A stretch of 64,000 nt of DNA from HIMB11 sp965657135. GTDB taxonomy: Bacteria; Pseudomonadota; Alphaproteobacteria; Rhodobacterales; Rhodobacteraceae. The translations under genes and the position numbers were made by a program. Below, piece by piece: positions 17,846 to 26,953 of the stretch (position 1 is the stretch's first letter; each line of letters starts with the position of its first letter). The notes beneath the pieces were generated by a model, which had not been told where the DNA came from, ran no database searches, and was given only the letters and a program-made list of their open reading frames with translations. The DNA lies in contig CBFHNF010000007.1 of assembly GCA_965657135.1 (NCBI GenBank), forward strand, positions 1 to 64,000. Direction: 5' to 3'.

Positions 17846-18086
17846 TCACGCTGGCGCGCGCCTCCCCCAAGGGCGCGCGCATGAATTTCCCATCGGTTCG
17901 TGAAACCGACTGGACCATCTAAACATCCTCGCCTATAACCACGCCATGTTGAAAATGGTGGCACATATCATACGAATTACATGCCCGGCACTCTGAGTAG
18001 GAGTGACCGGGACAAGGCGTTCGAGCCATCGCGCCGCGTTTAACCTTTTCTTAGACATCAAACCAGATTTGGGGACGAAGAACCAC

Positions 18087-20996
18087 ATGTGTGCCGAAAC
18101 ACCAGATTACAAAGAAACACTCAATCTACCGCAAACTGATTTTCCGATGCGTGCAGGACTGCCAAAACGTGAACCAGAATGGCTCGCGCGTTGGGAACGT
18201 TTAGGGGTTTATGACCGCTTGCGTGAAAAAGAGGGACGTGCGCCCTTTACGCTTCATGACGGCCCTCCCTACGCAAACGGCCATTTGCACATCGGGCATG
18301 CACTTAACAAAATCCTAAAGGATATGGTTGTGCGCAGTCAGCAAATGATGGGTAAAGATGCGCGTTACATCCCAGGTTGGGATTGCCACGGCCTACCAAT
18401 CGAATGGAAGATCGAAGAGCAATATCGCAAAAAGGGCAAAAACAAAGACGAAGTCAACGTCATCGATTTCCGTCAGGAATGCCGCAAGTTTGCCGAAGGT
18501 TGGGTTGACATCCAACGCGAAGAATTCAAACGCCTGGGCGTTGCGGGAAAATGGGAAAAACCATACCTGACAATGCATTTTCATGCCGAACGCGTTATTG
18601 CCGAGGAATTCATGAAGTTCCTGATGAATGGGACGCTATACCAAGGTTCAAAACCTGTGATGTGGTCGCCCATCGAAAAAACCGCCCTTGCCGAAGCGGA
18701 AGTGGAATATCACGATAAAGAAAGCCATACAATTTGGGTAAAGTTCCGCGTTGTTGAAACAGGTGACGCTACATTGGACAGCGCGCATGTCGTGATCTGG
18801 ACGACCACACCTTGGACCATTCCATCAAACAAGGCAGTGGTCTATGGCAGCGATATTTCTTATGGTTTGTATGAGGTTATTGGCCGTCCACAAGAATGCT
18901 GGGCCACAATTGGCGATCGTTACATTTTGGCGGATAATCTGGCCGCGGATGTTATGGACAAGGCACGATTGGATGACACAATGTATCGTCGCTTGTGCGA
19001 TATCACCAATGATGATTTGGCCAAGATCAAACTGACCCATCCTTTAAACGGGACAGCTGGATCAGATGGCGAATGGGACGATATTCGCGATTTCCGCGCA
19101 GCCGATTTTGTTACAGATACCGAAGGTACGGGTTTCGTGCACTGTGCCCCCTCCCACGGGATGGAAGAATATGAACTTTATCGGGATCTAGGTATGTTAG
19201 AGCAGGTCATCACATATAATGTGATGGATGATGGATCCTTCCGGGCGGATCTACCATTTTTTGGCGGCAAATATATCCTTAACCGCAAAGGCGGCGAAGG
19301 AGATGCAAATAAAACGGTCATCGAAAAACTGATCGAAGTTGGCGGTTTGTTGGCACGTGGAAAAATCAAACACAGCTATCCACACAGCTGGCGTTCAAAG
19401 GCACCGATCATTTATCGCAACACACCCCAGTGGTTTGCCGCAATCGACCGCGTCGTTGGCGATGATCAGGACACATATGGCAAAACGATCCGTGAAAGGG
19501 CACTGGCGTCGATTGACCAACTGGTGGAATGGACACCTAAAACAGGCCGCAACCGTTTGTATTCCATGATCGAAGCACGCCCTGACTGGGTTTTGTCACG
19601 CCAGCGTGCCTGGGGTGTTCCGCTGACATGCTTTACCAAGAAAGACGCATTGCCAACTGATGCTGATTACCTTTTGCGCAATGATCAAGTCAATGCGCGC
19701 ATTGCCGAGGCCTTTGAAGCAGATGGGGCAGACGTATGGTACCAAGAAGGTGCCAAAGAACGTTTCCTCGGCGGCATTGTTGACCCTGAAGACTATGATC
19801 AAGTCTTTGATATTTTGGACGTTTGGTTTGACAGTGGGTCAACGCACGCCTTCGTTCTACGCGATCGTGATGACGGATCCGAGGATGGTTTGGCCGATTT
19901 ATATTTGGAAGGCACCGACCAACACCGTGGCTGGTTTCATTCCTCAATGTTGCAGGCTTGTGGCACCAAGGGACGGGCGCCCTATCGCGGAGTATTGACC
20001 CACGGCTTTACGCTGGATGAAAAGGGCATGAAAATGTCCAAATCGCTTGGCAACACAATTGTTCCAGAAGAGGTGGTCAAACAATATGGCGCAGACATCC
20101 TGCGCCTGTGGGTGGCACAATCCGATTATTCTGCGGATCAACGCATTGGCCCAGAAATTCTAAAAGGTGTGGCAGATAGCTATCGTCGATTGCGCAACAC
20201 CATGCGTTTCATGTTGGGTTCGCTTCATGACTTTAACGAAACAGACCGCATTGATCCTGCGGATATGCCAGAATTGGAACAATGGGTTCTGCACCGTTTG
20301 GCGGAATTGGATACCCGCGTTCGGGCGGGGTATACCGCCTATGATTTCCAGGGGGTGTTTCAGGCGATCTTTACCTTTGCAACAGTCGATTTGTCCGCCT
20401 TCTACTTTGACGTACGCAAGGACGTATTATATTGCGACGGCGATACGGTTGAACGTCGCGCAGCGCGCACGGTTCTGGACATTCTATTCCATCGTCTGAC
20501 CACATGGCTTGCGCCGATATTGGTGTTTACCATGGAAGAGGTGTGGCTAGAACGTTTCGGGGGAGAAGAAAGCTCGGTTCACCTAATCGACATCCCAGAC
20601 ACACCTAACGCGTGGCTTAATCCAGATTTGGCCGAAAAATGGGCGATGATCCGACGCGTGCGTCGTGTTGTCACCGCCGCATTAGAAGTTCAGCGTACAG
20701 AAAAAGTGATTGGTGCCAGCCTTGAGGCCGCGCCTGTGCTGTATCTGGCCAATAACGCAGTGAAAGAGGTGTTGGATCAGATGCCATTTGCAGACATTTG
20801 CATCACGTCCGATCTAACTCTGTCAACAGACGCAGCACCAAGTGACGCATTCACTTTGGCCGACATCGAAGGTGTTGCCGTGTCATTTGTAAAGGCAGAG
20901 GGCGAAAAATGTGGACGGTGCTGGAAAATCCTGCCTGACGTGGGTACACACAACCATGCGGGTGTCTGCGGACGTTGTAACGACGCACTTTCCTAA
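18087..20996 (+). CDS. ileS: Isoleucyl-tRNA synthetase
   Basis: Charges tRNAIle with isoleucine. It has 969 residues from the ATG at 18087; the reading frame stays open upstream but lacks family similarity there. The class I HIGH motif is in PYANGHLHIGHALNKILKD and the KMSKS motif is in GMKMSKSLGNT. The editing domain contains WTTTPWTIPSN. The C-terminus has a zinc finger with paired Cys (EKCGRCWKILP and GVCGRCNDAL), the eubacterial type. No T-box or other leader was found in the 240-bp upstream gap. Confidence 0.98.
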   Translation: MCAETPDYKETLNLPQTDFPMRAGLPKREPEWLARWERLGVYDRLREKEGRAPFTLHDGPPYANGHLHIGHALNKILKDMVVRSQQMMGKDARYIPGWDCHGLPIEWKIEEQYRKKGKNKDEVNVIDFRQECRKFAEGWVDIQREEFKRLGVAGKWEKPYLTMHFHAERVIAEEFMKFLMNGTLYQGSKPVMWSPIEKTALAEAEVEYHDKESHTIWVKFRVVETGDATLDSAHVVIWTTTPWTIPSNKAVVYGSDISYGLYEVIGRPQECWATIGDRYILADNLAADVMDKARLDDTMYRRLCDITNDDLAKIKLTHPLNGTAGSDGEWDDIRDFRAADFVTDTEGTGFVHCAPSHGMEEYELYRDLGMLEQVITYNVMDDGSFRADLPFFGGKYILNRKGGEGDANKTVIEKLIEVGGLLARGKIKHSYPHSWRSKAPIIYRNTPQWFAAIDRVVGDDQDTYGKTIRERALASIDQLVEWTPKTGRNRLYSMIEARPDWVLSRQRAWGVPLTCFTKKDALPTDADYLLRNDQVNARIAEAFEADGADVWYQEGAKERFLGGIVDPEDYDQVFDILDVWFDSGSTHAFVLRDRDDGSEDGLADLYLEGTDQHRGWFHSSMLQACGTKGRAPYRGVLTHGFTLDEKGMKMSKSLGNTIVPEEVVKQYGADILRLWVAQSDYSADQRIGPEILKGVADSYRRLRNTMRFMLGSLHDFNETDRIDPADMPELEQWVLHRLAELDTRVRAGYTAYDFQGVFQAIFTFATVDLSAFYFDVRKDVLYCDGDTVERRAARTVLDILFHRLTTWLAPILVFTMEEVWLERFGGEESSVHLIDIPDTPNAWLNPDLAEKWAMIRRVRRVVTAALEVQRTEKVIGASLEAAPVLYLANNAVKEVLDQMPFADICITSDLTLSTDAAPSDAFTLADIEGVAVSFVKAEGEKCGRCWKILPDVGTHNHAGVCGRCNDALS

Positions 20997-21019
20997 AATC
21001 TCTATTTGAGTAAAAAATC

Positions 21020-21045
21020 TGGGGGCTAAATTAGCCCCCAATTTT
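21020..21045 (+). terminator. Rho-independent terminator after ileS
   Basis: TGGGGGCTAA/TTAGCCCCCA forms a near-perfect palindrome followed by ATTTT. The reverse strand also has an A/T-rich flank (AGATTTTTTACTC), so it may also stop transcription of the convergent SRPBCC gene. Confidence 0.87.
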
Positions 21046-21063
21046 ACGTCGCAACTGCCTCCA

Positions 21064-21519
21064 TCATGAACGCGGATAAAGGCTCTCTACTCGCTCTTTA
21101 AGCTCTTGGTTGAATGTGACATAGGTCTTAGCAATCTGCGCCTCGACCATGCGGATAAGAAAATTACGTTTTTTGCCATTCAAACCGTCTTCTTGCCTAA
21201 ATTTCGCACGCCCATTTGCCAGTTCTTCTATGCGGAAAATGTGGTGGTCTTGGCGTCCCAACATGACATCCCCTGACCAACCAAAGGCGCGACCTGCTTC
21301 GTAAACGATCACTTCATGCGTGAATTCTATCATCCCGCCCGTGATCGGGTTTTTGAAATAAGCGGTCGATACCTCACCCAGAGCCATGGGTTTATTCACC
21401 CCCTGAAACGTAGAACTCCACTCAGGTAGTTTTTCAAAATCCGTCAACACGGACCAAACCTGATCCGCTGTGGCATCAATTTCGATTTCGGTAAAAATGT
21501 GACTTTCTAATTCACGCAT
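21064..21519 (-). CDS. SRPBCC family protein (polyketide cyclase/START-like)
   Basis: About 151 residues with the helix-grip fold pattern of SRPBCC proteins: ELESHIFTEIEIDATADQVWSVLTDFEKLPEWSSTF near the N-terminus, then alternating strands, ending with a long C-terminal helix (FLIRMVEAQIAKTYVTFNQELKERVESL). Such proteins bind hydrophobic ligands in an internal cavity; the ligand is unknown. I prefer the ATG at 21519; a longer in-frame start at 21555 has no better support. The gene is convergent with ileS and divergent from the YCII-like gene. Confidence 0.8.
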   Translation of the reverse strand: MRELESHIFTEIEIDATADQVWSVLTDFEKLPEWSSTFQGVNKPMALGEVSTAYFKNPITGGMIEFTHEVIVYEAGRAFGWSGDVMLGRQDHHIFRIEELANGRAKFRQEDGLNGKKRNFLIRMVEAQIAKTYVTFNQELKERVESLYPRS

Positions 21520-21688
21520 GATCTGGCATTCCGTCTTCCCTTGTTCGTTGGACACACATCGGGCCTGCGCATGCCCTGTGCAAATCAGCGTGGCGAATAT
21601 TCGCCAAACTGCACGGATGGCGCTGCATGCCAGCCCTTGTGCCGTTTTTTTGACCTGTTAATTTGGGAGCAAAACAAAGGGAGCGATC

Positions 21689-22009
21689 ATGCCGAAATTT
21701 ATTATGTCCTATTATATGGGACCAAACCCACCCTCATCCCCGGAAGAAGGCGCGGAACATATGGCGCGTTACCAAGAATGGATGATGGCCAATCAAGATG
21801 CCCTGATTGAGCCCGAAAATCCATTAATGCACAAACGATTGATCACAGAAAATGGGGTCGCCGAAGGGGGCAAGCCAGGGTCCATGATGGGTTATGGCAT
21901 TATCCAAGCCGATAGCATCGAAACGGCAGAAGCCATTGCCAAAACCAATCCATTTTTGGCAATGGGGGATATCGAACTGGCACAAATTATGGAAATGCCC
22001 TCACCTTAG
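21689..22009 (+). CDS. YCII-related (YciI-like) domain protein
   Basis: A 106-residue single-domain protein with the dimeric alpha/beta-barrel pattern of YCII/DGPF-type proteins: MPKFIMSYYMGPNPPSSPEEGAEH, a helix MARYQEWMMANQ, and the C-terminal GYGIIQADSIETAEAIAKTNPF segment. A specific role is not known. AAGGGAGCG gives a good ribosome-binding site. Its end overlaps the convergent tadA end by nine bases. Confidence 0.78.
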   Translation: MPKFIMSYYMGPNPPSSPEEGAEHMARYQEWMMANQDALIEPENPLMHKRLITENGVAEGGKPGSMMGYGIIQADSIETAEAIAKTNPFLAMGDIELAQIMEMPSP

Positions 22010-22450
22010 TGCAGAAAAAAACTCTTTTAGAATGGCCTCGGCTTCAGCCGCACAAAGGCCATCGTAAACCTCCGGTTTATGATGGGTTTGGGCATGCGTG
22101 AAAACTCGCGCGCCCTGCTCTACCCCGCCTGATTTTGGATCGCTGGCGGCGTAATATAACCTTCGAATACGCGCAGATGATATTACCGCCGCGCACATAG
22201 CGCAGGGTTCTAACGTCACATAGAGGTCTGCATTTTCCAACCGCTCAGCACCCAATTTTGCGCAGGCTTCGCGGATTACCAACATTTCTGCATGGGCTGA
22301 TGGATCGTTTAGTTCCCGTGTGCGATTGCCAGCTTGTGCCAAAAGTACACCATCCGCACCGACAATTACGGCCCCAACGGGAACCTCACCGCGCGCCGCT
22401 GCGGCGCGTGCCTCTGTCAGAGCAACATCCATAAATGTGCGAAATGTCAT
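22001..22450 (-). CDS. tadA: tRNA-specific adenosine deaminase
   Basis: Deaminates A34 to inosine in tRNAArg(ACG), allowing wobble reading. It has about 149 residues. The zinc site is visible as HAEMLVI (His plus catalytic Glu) and PCAMCA (two Cys). GEVPVGAVIV and the preceding MDVALTEARAAAARGE match TadA. I take the ATG at 22450: AAAGGA lies 6 nt ahead of it, whereas it directly abuts the ATG two codons earlier. Divergent from rluB with a short shared promoter region. Confidence 0.95.
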   Translation of the reverse strand: MTFRTFMDVALTEARAAAARGEVPVGAVIVGADGVLLAQAGNRTRELNDPSAHAEMLVIREACAKLGAERLENADLYVTLEPCAMCAAVISSARIRRLYYAASDPKSGGVEQGARVFTHAQTHHKPEVYDGLCAAEAEAILKEFFSALR

Positions 22451-22506
22451 GACCATTCCTTTGCTACCCCTTTCGCAATCGCTGATTTTACCCTAAAGCG
22501 CAAGAT

Positions 22507-23334
22507 ATGAGTGAAGAACCCAAAAAGAGCGATCGTATCGCCAAGGTCATTGCACGCGCTGGCATCGCCAGCCGTCGGGACGCCGAAAAAATAATTGCGG
22601 CCGGCCGCGTCAGTGTGAATGGAACCCAAATTACATCACCTGCCCTAAACGTAAGCGCTCACGATCGCATCATCATAGATGGCAAAGAGCTGCGCCCGCC
22701 AGAACCGGCACGCCTGTGGCTGTACCATAAACCTCTTGGGCTTGTGACAAGCACACGTGATGAACAGGGACGCGCGACCATATTTGACAAATTACCTGAA
22801 GATCTGCCCCGCGTCGTGAGCGTGGGCCGTCTGGATTTGAATTCCGAAGGCCTGTTGCTGTTGACCAATGATGGCGAACTGAAACGGAAACTAGAATTGC
22901 CATCAACAGGTTGGTTGCGCAAATACCGTGTCCGTGTGAATGGGCGCCCCCAAGAAAAGACATTTGACGGTTTACGCAAAGGGATCATCCTTGAGGGGGA
23001 AAAGTTTCAACCCATGCAAGTCAGCCTAGATCGCCAACAAGGTGCAAATGCCTGGCTGACCGTGGGATTGCGTGAAGGTAAAAATCGTGAAATTCGCCGC
23101 GCAATGGAGGCTGTTGGCCTTAGTGTGAACCGATTGATACGAGTATCCTACGGTCCGTTTCAATTGGGGAACTTGAAAAGCGGAGAAGTCGAAGAAGTAC
23201 GTCGCAAAGTTCTGCGCGATCAGCTCGGATTGGACACGGAAAATTTCGAAGACCCCCCCCAACCCAAACGTCCCATTCGCAAGGGCCCAAAACAACGTCC
23301 CGCAAAGCCGCAGATACGACGAACACGCCGATAA
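22507..23334 (+). CDS. rluB: Pseudouridine synthase, RluB/RsuA family
   Basis: A 275-residue rRNA pseudouridine synthase. The S4 RNA-binding domain comes first (RIAKVIARAGIASRRDAEKIIAAGRVSVNG, residues 9-40). The catalytic domain has GRLDLNSEGLLLLTNDGEL, in which the Asp is the nucleophile. The C-terminal 45 residues are basic and Pro-rich, as in RluB. The likely target is U2605 of 23S rRNA (E. coli numbering), although RsuA/RluE/RluF specificity cannot be excluded from sequence alone. Confidence 0.92.
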   Translation: MSEEPKKSDRIAKVIARAGIASRRDAEKIIAAGRVSVNGTQITSPALNVSAHDRIIIDGKELRPPEPARLWLYHKPLGLVTSTRDEQGRATIFDKLPEDLPRVVSVGRLDLNSEGLLLLTNDGELKRKLELPSTGWLRKYRVRVNGRPQEKTFDGLRKGIILEGEKFQPMQVSLDRQQGANAWLTVGLREGKNREIRRAMEAVGLSVNRLIRVSYGPFQLGNLKSGEVEEVRRKVLRDQLGLDTENFEDPPQPKRPIRKGPKQRPAKPQIRRTRR

Positions 23335-23409
23335 ACTTCCCCCTTAAAACATTTTCACCTAACCCAAAAAATGAGGTATGCACCGGAGCAAGGTAAAAAG
23401 AGGGATAAG

Positions 23410-23511
23410 ATGGCAGATTTATTCACGCTCGAAAATTTGGGCAATCTCATCATGCTGTGTTTTTTGCAGGCGGTGGTTGGCTACCTATACGCACAAAACC
23501 AAGGAGGATAA
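23410..23511 (+). pseudogene. TerC-like N-terminal remnant (33-codon open frame)
   Basis: A 33-codon frame with its own good ribosome-binding site (AGAGGGA) and ATG. The first 24 residues (MADLFTLENLGNLIMLCFLQ then AVVG) resemble the first transmembrane segment of TerC-family membrane proteins, which in this group typically begin with a LFTLENLGNL segment and continue LQAVLGFDNLLYIS. Here the frame ends after AVVGYLYAQNQGG. The stop codon lies inside the ribosome-binding site of dtd. The simplest reading is an in-frame deletion of nearly all of a terC gene. It may still be translated as a small single-span membrane peptide. Confidence 0.5.
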
Positions 23512-23512
23512 C

Positions 23513-23962
23513 ATGCGCGCTTTGTTGCAACGCGTCTCTCGGGCAAGCGTAGAAGTTGATGGCCAAATCATCGGATCGTGTACGACTGGATTACTAATCC
23601 TGATCTGCGCGATGGATGGTGACACCACAGCCGAAGCGGATCAATTGATCAACAAAATCACCAAACTGCGCATTTTCAAGGATGACGCCGGCAAGATGAA
23701 CAAATCCATCATGGATATCGCCGGATCTGTATTGGTGGTCAGTCAATTCACATTGGCCGCTGACACCAAACGTGGTAATCGCCCTGGGTTTTCCAATGCA
23801 GCCTACCCCGACGATGGCCGCGCGCTTTACCACTATTTCGCGGATGGTCTGGCCAAGGCGGGAATACCCGTCGAAACAGGCGAATTTGGCGCGGATATGC
23901 AGGTTAGCCTTGTGAACGATGGACCCGTTACCATTTGGCTGGATACATCTGCAGAAAAGTAA
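23513..23962 (+). CDS. dtd: D-aminoacyl-tRNA deacylase
   Basis: Removes D-amino acids (and glycine from tRNAAla) from mischarged tRNA. The 149 residues begin MRALLQRVSRASVEVDGQIIGS. The active-site motif SQFTLAADTKRGNRPGF (family SQFTL) and the C-terminal NDGPVTIWLDT (Gly-cisPro region, NxGPVT) are both present. AAGGAGG precedes the ATG. The coding frame extends upstream without similarity. Confidence 0.96.
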   Translation: MRALLQRVSRASVEVDGQIIGSCTTGLLILICAMDGDTTAEADQLINKITKLRIFKDDAGKMNKSIMDIAGSVLVVSQFTLAADTKRGNRPGFSNAAYPDDGRALYHYFADGLAKAGIPVETGEFGADMQVSLVNDGPVTIWLDTSAEK

Positions 23963-23991
23963 TCAGCCATCTCAATGGCTGGTATGGTCGT

Positions 23992-25227
23992 TTAACGCTT
24001 TTCGTTGCTATATTTCTTTAGCTCTGCCCGCGCGACTTGGCGACGGTGTACGGCGTCGGGGCCATCGGCGAAACGCAGGGTGCGCACGTGGGTCCACATA
24101 TGGGCTAGGTCAGTGTCCTGTGAAATGCCCGCTGCACCGTGCAGCTGCATCGCCTCATCAATCACCTTGCCTGCCATCAAGGGCGCGACGACCTTAATTT
24201 TGGATATCCAAGGTTGGGCCGCACGTACGCCTGCGGTATCCATCATATAGGCCGCCTTTAGACACAGCAAACGCGCCATTTCGATTTCCATTCGCGCATT
24301 TGCGATGATGTCGTAATTGGCCCCCAATTCGATGATTTGTTTGCCGAATGCCTCACGTGCAAGGCCACGTTTACACATCATTTCCAATGCTTTTTCCGCT
24401 TGCCCAATAGCACGCATACAGTGGTGGATGCGTCCCGGCCCAAGACGCCCTTGGGCAACCTCAAAACCACGTCCTTCACCAAGAACAACAGCGCTGGCTG
24501 GCAGACGCACGTTGGTAAAGCGCAGGTGCATATGCCCGTGGGGTGCATCGTCATGGCCAAACACCTGCATTGGTCGCAGGATTTCGACGCCAGGTGTATC
24601 CGCATCCATTACAAACATTGTGTGACGACTGTGTTTTGGCGCGTCGGGGTCAGAACAAGCCATCACAATATAAAGGGCACATCGCGGATCACCTGATCCC
24701 GAAATCCACCATTTTTCACCGTTTAGAACCCATTCATCCCCATCCTTTTTCGCTCCAAAACTAAGTTGAGCGGCATCAGATGATGCCATATTTGGTTCGG
24801 TCATCACATAGGCCGAGCGGATTTTACCATTCAGCAAATCGGTCAACCAACGGTCTTTGTGTTCTTGGGTTCCATAGCGTTCTAATACTTCCATGTTGCC
24901 AGTATCAGGCGCGTTGCAGTTGAACACCTCTGCTGCAATCCCCACTTTGCCCATTTCTTCGGCCAGATAGGCATATTCTACGGTGCTAAGCCCATAGCCT
25001 CGCGCGCTATCCGTTAACCAGAAATTCCAAAGCCCGCGTTCGCGTGCCTTGGATTTCAGCTGTTCTAAGATCTCAAGCTGGCGGTCCGTATGTTTGAAAC
25101 GATCACCTGTCGGATGTGTTCCAACCAAGGCATGAAATTCTGCATCCAGCGGTGCAATTTCATTTTCGACCATGTCTCGCACCGCATTTATCAGCGGTGC
25201 AACCCGTTCAGAAACCCCAAGATCCAT
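23992..25227 (-). CDS. Acyl-CoA dehydrogenase
   Basis: A 411-residue FAD enzyme that introduces a 2,3-double bond into an acyl-CoA. Recognisable segments are YVMTEPNMASSDAAQLSF and NGEKWWISGSGDP (FAD and substrate contacts), GPGRIHHCMRAIGQAEKALEMM, and the C-terminal QLHGAAGISQDTDLAHMW with RTLRFADGPDAVHRR. Length and motifs resemble the ACAD10/11-type acyl-CoA dehydrogenases. It is too short to be the large DmdC-type enzyme. I start at the ATG at 25227 with AAAGGG 6 nt upstream. It is 10 bp downstream of an acyl-CoA ligase gene, so the ligase probably supplies its substrate. Confidence 0.93.
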   Translation of the reverse strand: MDLGVSERVAPLINAVRDMVENEIAPLDAEFHALVGTHPTGDRFKHTDRQLEILEQLKSKARERGLWNFWLTDSARGYGLSTVEYAYLAEEMGKVGIAAEVFNCNAPDTGNMEVLERYGTQEHKDRWLTDLLNGKIRSAYVMTEPNMASSDAAQLSFGAKKDGDEWVLNGEKWWISGSGDPRCALYIVMACSDPDAPKHSRHTMFVMDADTPGVEILRPMQVFGHDDAPHGHMHLRFTNVRLPASAVVLGEGRGFEVAQGRLGPGRIHHCMRAIGQAEKALEMMCKRGLAREAFGKQIIELGANYDIIANARMEIEMARLLCLKAAYMMDTAGVRAAQPWISKIKVVAPLMAGKVIDEAMQLHGAAGISQDTDLAHMWTHVRTLRFADGPDAVHRRQVARAELKKYSNEKR

Positions 25228-25237
25228 TTTCAACCCT

Positions 25238-26866
25238 TTACTCTGGCAATTTATAATCAGCGAACTGACGACGCAGATTTAGTTTAGAAACCTTACCCGT
25301 CGCAGTCAGTGGCAGCGCATCAACAAATTCAATTGCATCAGGTAACTGCCACCTAGCCACATGTTGTAACAACAATTCGTCGATTTCAGCTTTACTCACA
25401 CGAGCATCCCCATTGGGAACAACGACCAAGATCGGCCGTTCGTCCCACTTTGGGTGTGGAATCGCAATAACCGCGCAACTGGCGACATCTGGATGTCCCA
25501 TAACCACATTTTCCAAATCGATCGAACTGATCCATTCGCCACCCGATTTAATCAAATCTTTGGCACGGTCTTGGATCATCAAATATCCATCGGCAGTGAT
25601 CGATGCGATGTCACCGGTTCCAAACCAACCATCAGCATCCATGGCATCCGAAGTTGCCTCTTCATTATTATAGTAGCCGCTGATCACATTGTTACCACGC
25701 ACATAAAGTTCCCCAACAGCCTCACCATCGTGAGGTTGAGATACGCCATGTTCGTCTACAATTTTCAACTCGACGCCAAGGACCCGACGTCCCTGAAGCT
25801 GCTGAAGATCCAAACGCTCTTCTAATGTCGCGCTTTGGGCAAGTGACACCGGCAAGTTGCCTTGTGTACCGATTGGGCTCATCTCGGTCATACCCCACGC
25901 GTGACAGACTGAGACACCAGATTTTTCAAATCCTTCGATCATCGAACGTGGTGCAGCAGACCCACCGACAACGACGCTTCTGAACCCATCTGGGTTGCGA
26001 CCTTGATTCGCGATTTCGCCTGCAAGCCCCTGCCAAACCGTTGGCACACCCCAGGCTGATGATACCTTTTCTTCGTCCATTAATTTAAACAGAGATGCAC
26101 CATCCAATGCCCCTCCTGGGAAAATCAACGATGCCCCAACCATTGGCGCGGTGTAGGGCAACCCCCATGCATTGACATGAAACAATGGTACAACTGGCAG
26201 GACGCGCGCGCCTTCAGACAACATCGCTCCGACACCAACCACAACGGAATAGGCATGCAGCACTGTTGAACGATGAGAATATAGCGCACCCTTGGGATTA
26301 CCGGTTGTCCCTGAGGTGTAACACAGTGCGGCGGCGGTATTCTCTGGCAGCTCTGGCCAATCATAGTGCGTTGCATGCGGAGCAATCAAATCTTCATAAC
26401 AGCCAAGCGATACAGCATTCGCAGGCATATGATCTGCGTCTGTCATGACAACGATTTTCAAATCATCCGGCAATTGTTCCCGAATAGCCATTAAAACAGG
26501 AACAAATGTTGTATCCACAAAAATAACGCGGTCCTGCGCGTGTTGAATGATGTATACCATCTGCTCAGCACTGAGGCGTGGGTTGATCGTGTGACACACG
26601 GCCCCCATGCCACTAACCGCATAATAGAGTTCAAAGTGACGATAGCCATTCCATGCAAGTGTTGCGACCCGATCACCGGGCTGGACTTCCATATCTGTCA
26701 GGGCATGTGCCAGTTGCCCCACCCGCGCATATGCATCAGGATAGGAATACCGGTGCACGTCACCTTCGGTGCGTACAGAAACCACTTCTGCGGTTTTATG
26801 AATTTCTGCCGCAAATCGCAAAATTTCAATGATTGATAATGGTCGATGCATCATTTGACCCAGCAT
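25238..26866 (-). CDS. Acyl-CoA ligase (AMP-forming), methylmercaptopropionate-CoA ligase-like
   Basis: A 542-residue adenylate-forming ligase. The P-loop is CYTSGTTGNPKGALYSH and the core has GWFGTGDIASI and the C-terminal catalytic Lys in LPLTATGKVSKLNLR. The N-terminus MLGQMMHRPLSIIEIL and ELYYAVSGMGAVCHTINPRL closely resemble marine DmdB (3-methylmercaptopropionate-CoA ligase) and related medium-chain ligases, so a role in DMSP-derived acid or short/medium-chain fatty acid activation is possible. Specificity is not settled by sequence. Its partner is the downstream acyl-CoA dehydrogenase. Confidence 0.9.
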   Translation of the reverse strand: MLGQMMHRPLSIIEILRFAAEIHKTAEVVSVRTEGDVHRYSYPDAYARVGQLAHALTDMEVQPGDRVATLAWNGYRHFELYYAVSGMGAVCHTINPRLSAEQMVYIIQHAQDRVIFVDTTFVPVLMAIREQLPDDLKIVVMTDADHMPANAVSLGCYEDLIAPHATHYDWPELPENTAAALCYTSGTTGNPKGALYSHRSTVLHAYSVVVGVGAMLSEGARVLPVVPLFHVNAWGLPYTAPMVGASLIFPGGALDGASLFKLMDEEKVSSAWGVPTVWQGLAGEIANQGRNPDGFRSVVVGGSAAPRSMIEGFEKSGVSVCHAWGMTEMSPIGTQGNLPVSLAQSATLEERLDLQQLQGRRVLGVELKIVDEHGVSQPHDGEAVGELYVRGNNVISGYYNNEEATSDAMDADGWFGTGDIASITADGYLMIQDRAKDLIKSGGEWISSIDLENVVMGHPDVASCAVIAIPHPKWDERPILVVVPNGDARVSKAEIDELLLQHVARWQLPDAIEFVDALPLTATGKVSKLNLRRQFADYKLPE

Positions 26867-26953
26867 CGTGATCTCCCTTAGTCGTCTTATTTTTTTACAA
26901 TATCAAATATGTTTAGCGCAGAAAGGCAAGCTGACAATACATAAAACGCCGCG

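Noticed and set aside
17852..17880. GC-rich GCGCGCGCC/GGCGCGCGC hairpin as a terminator
   Set aside because: Strong stem but no T run follows on either strand, so termination is not supported.
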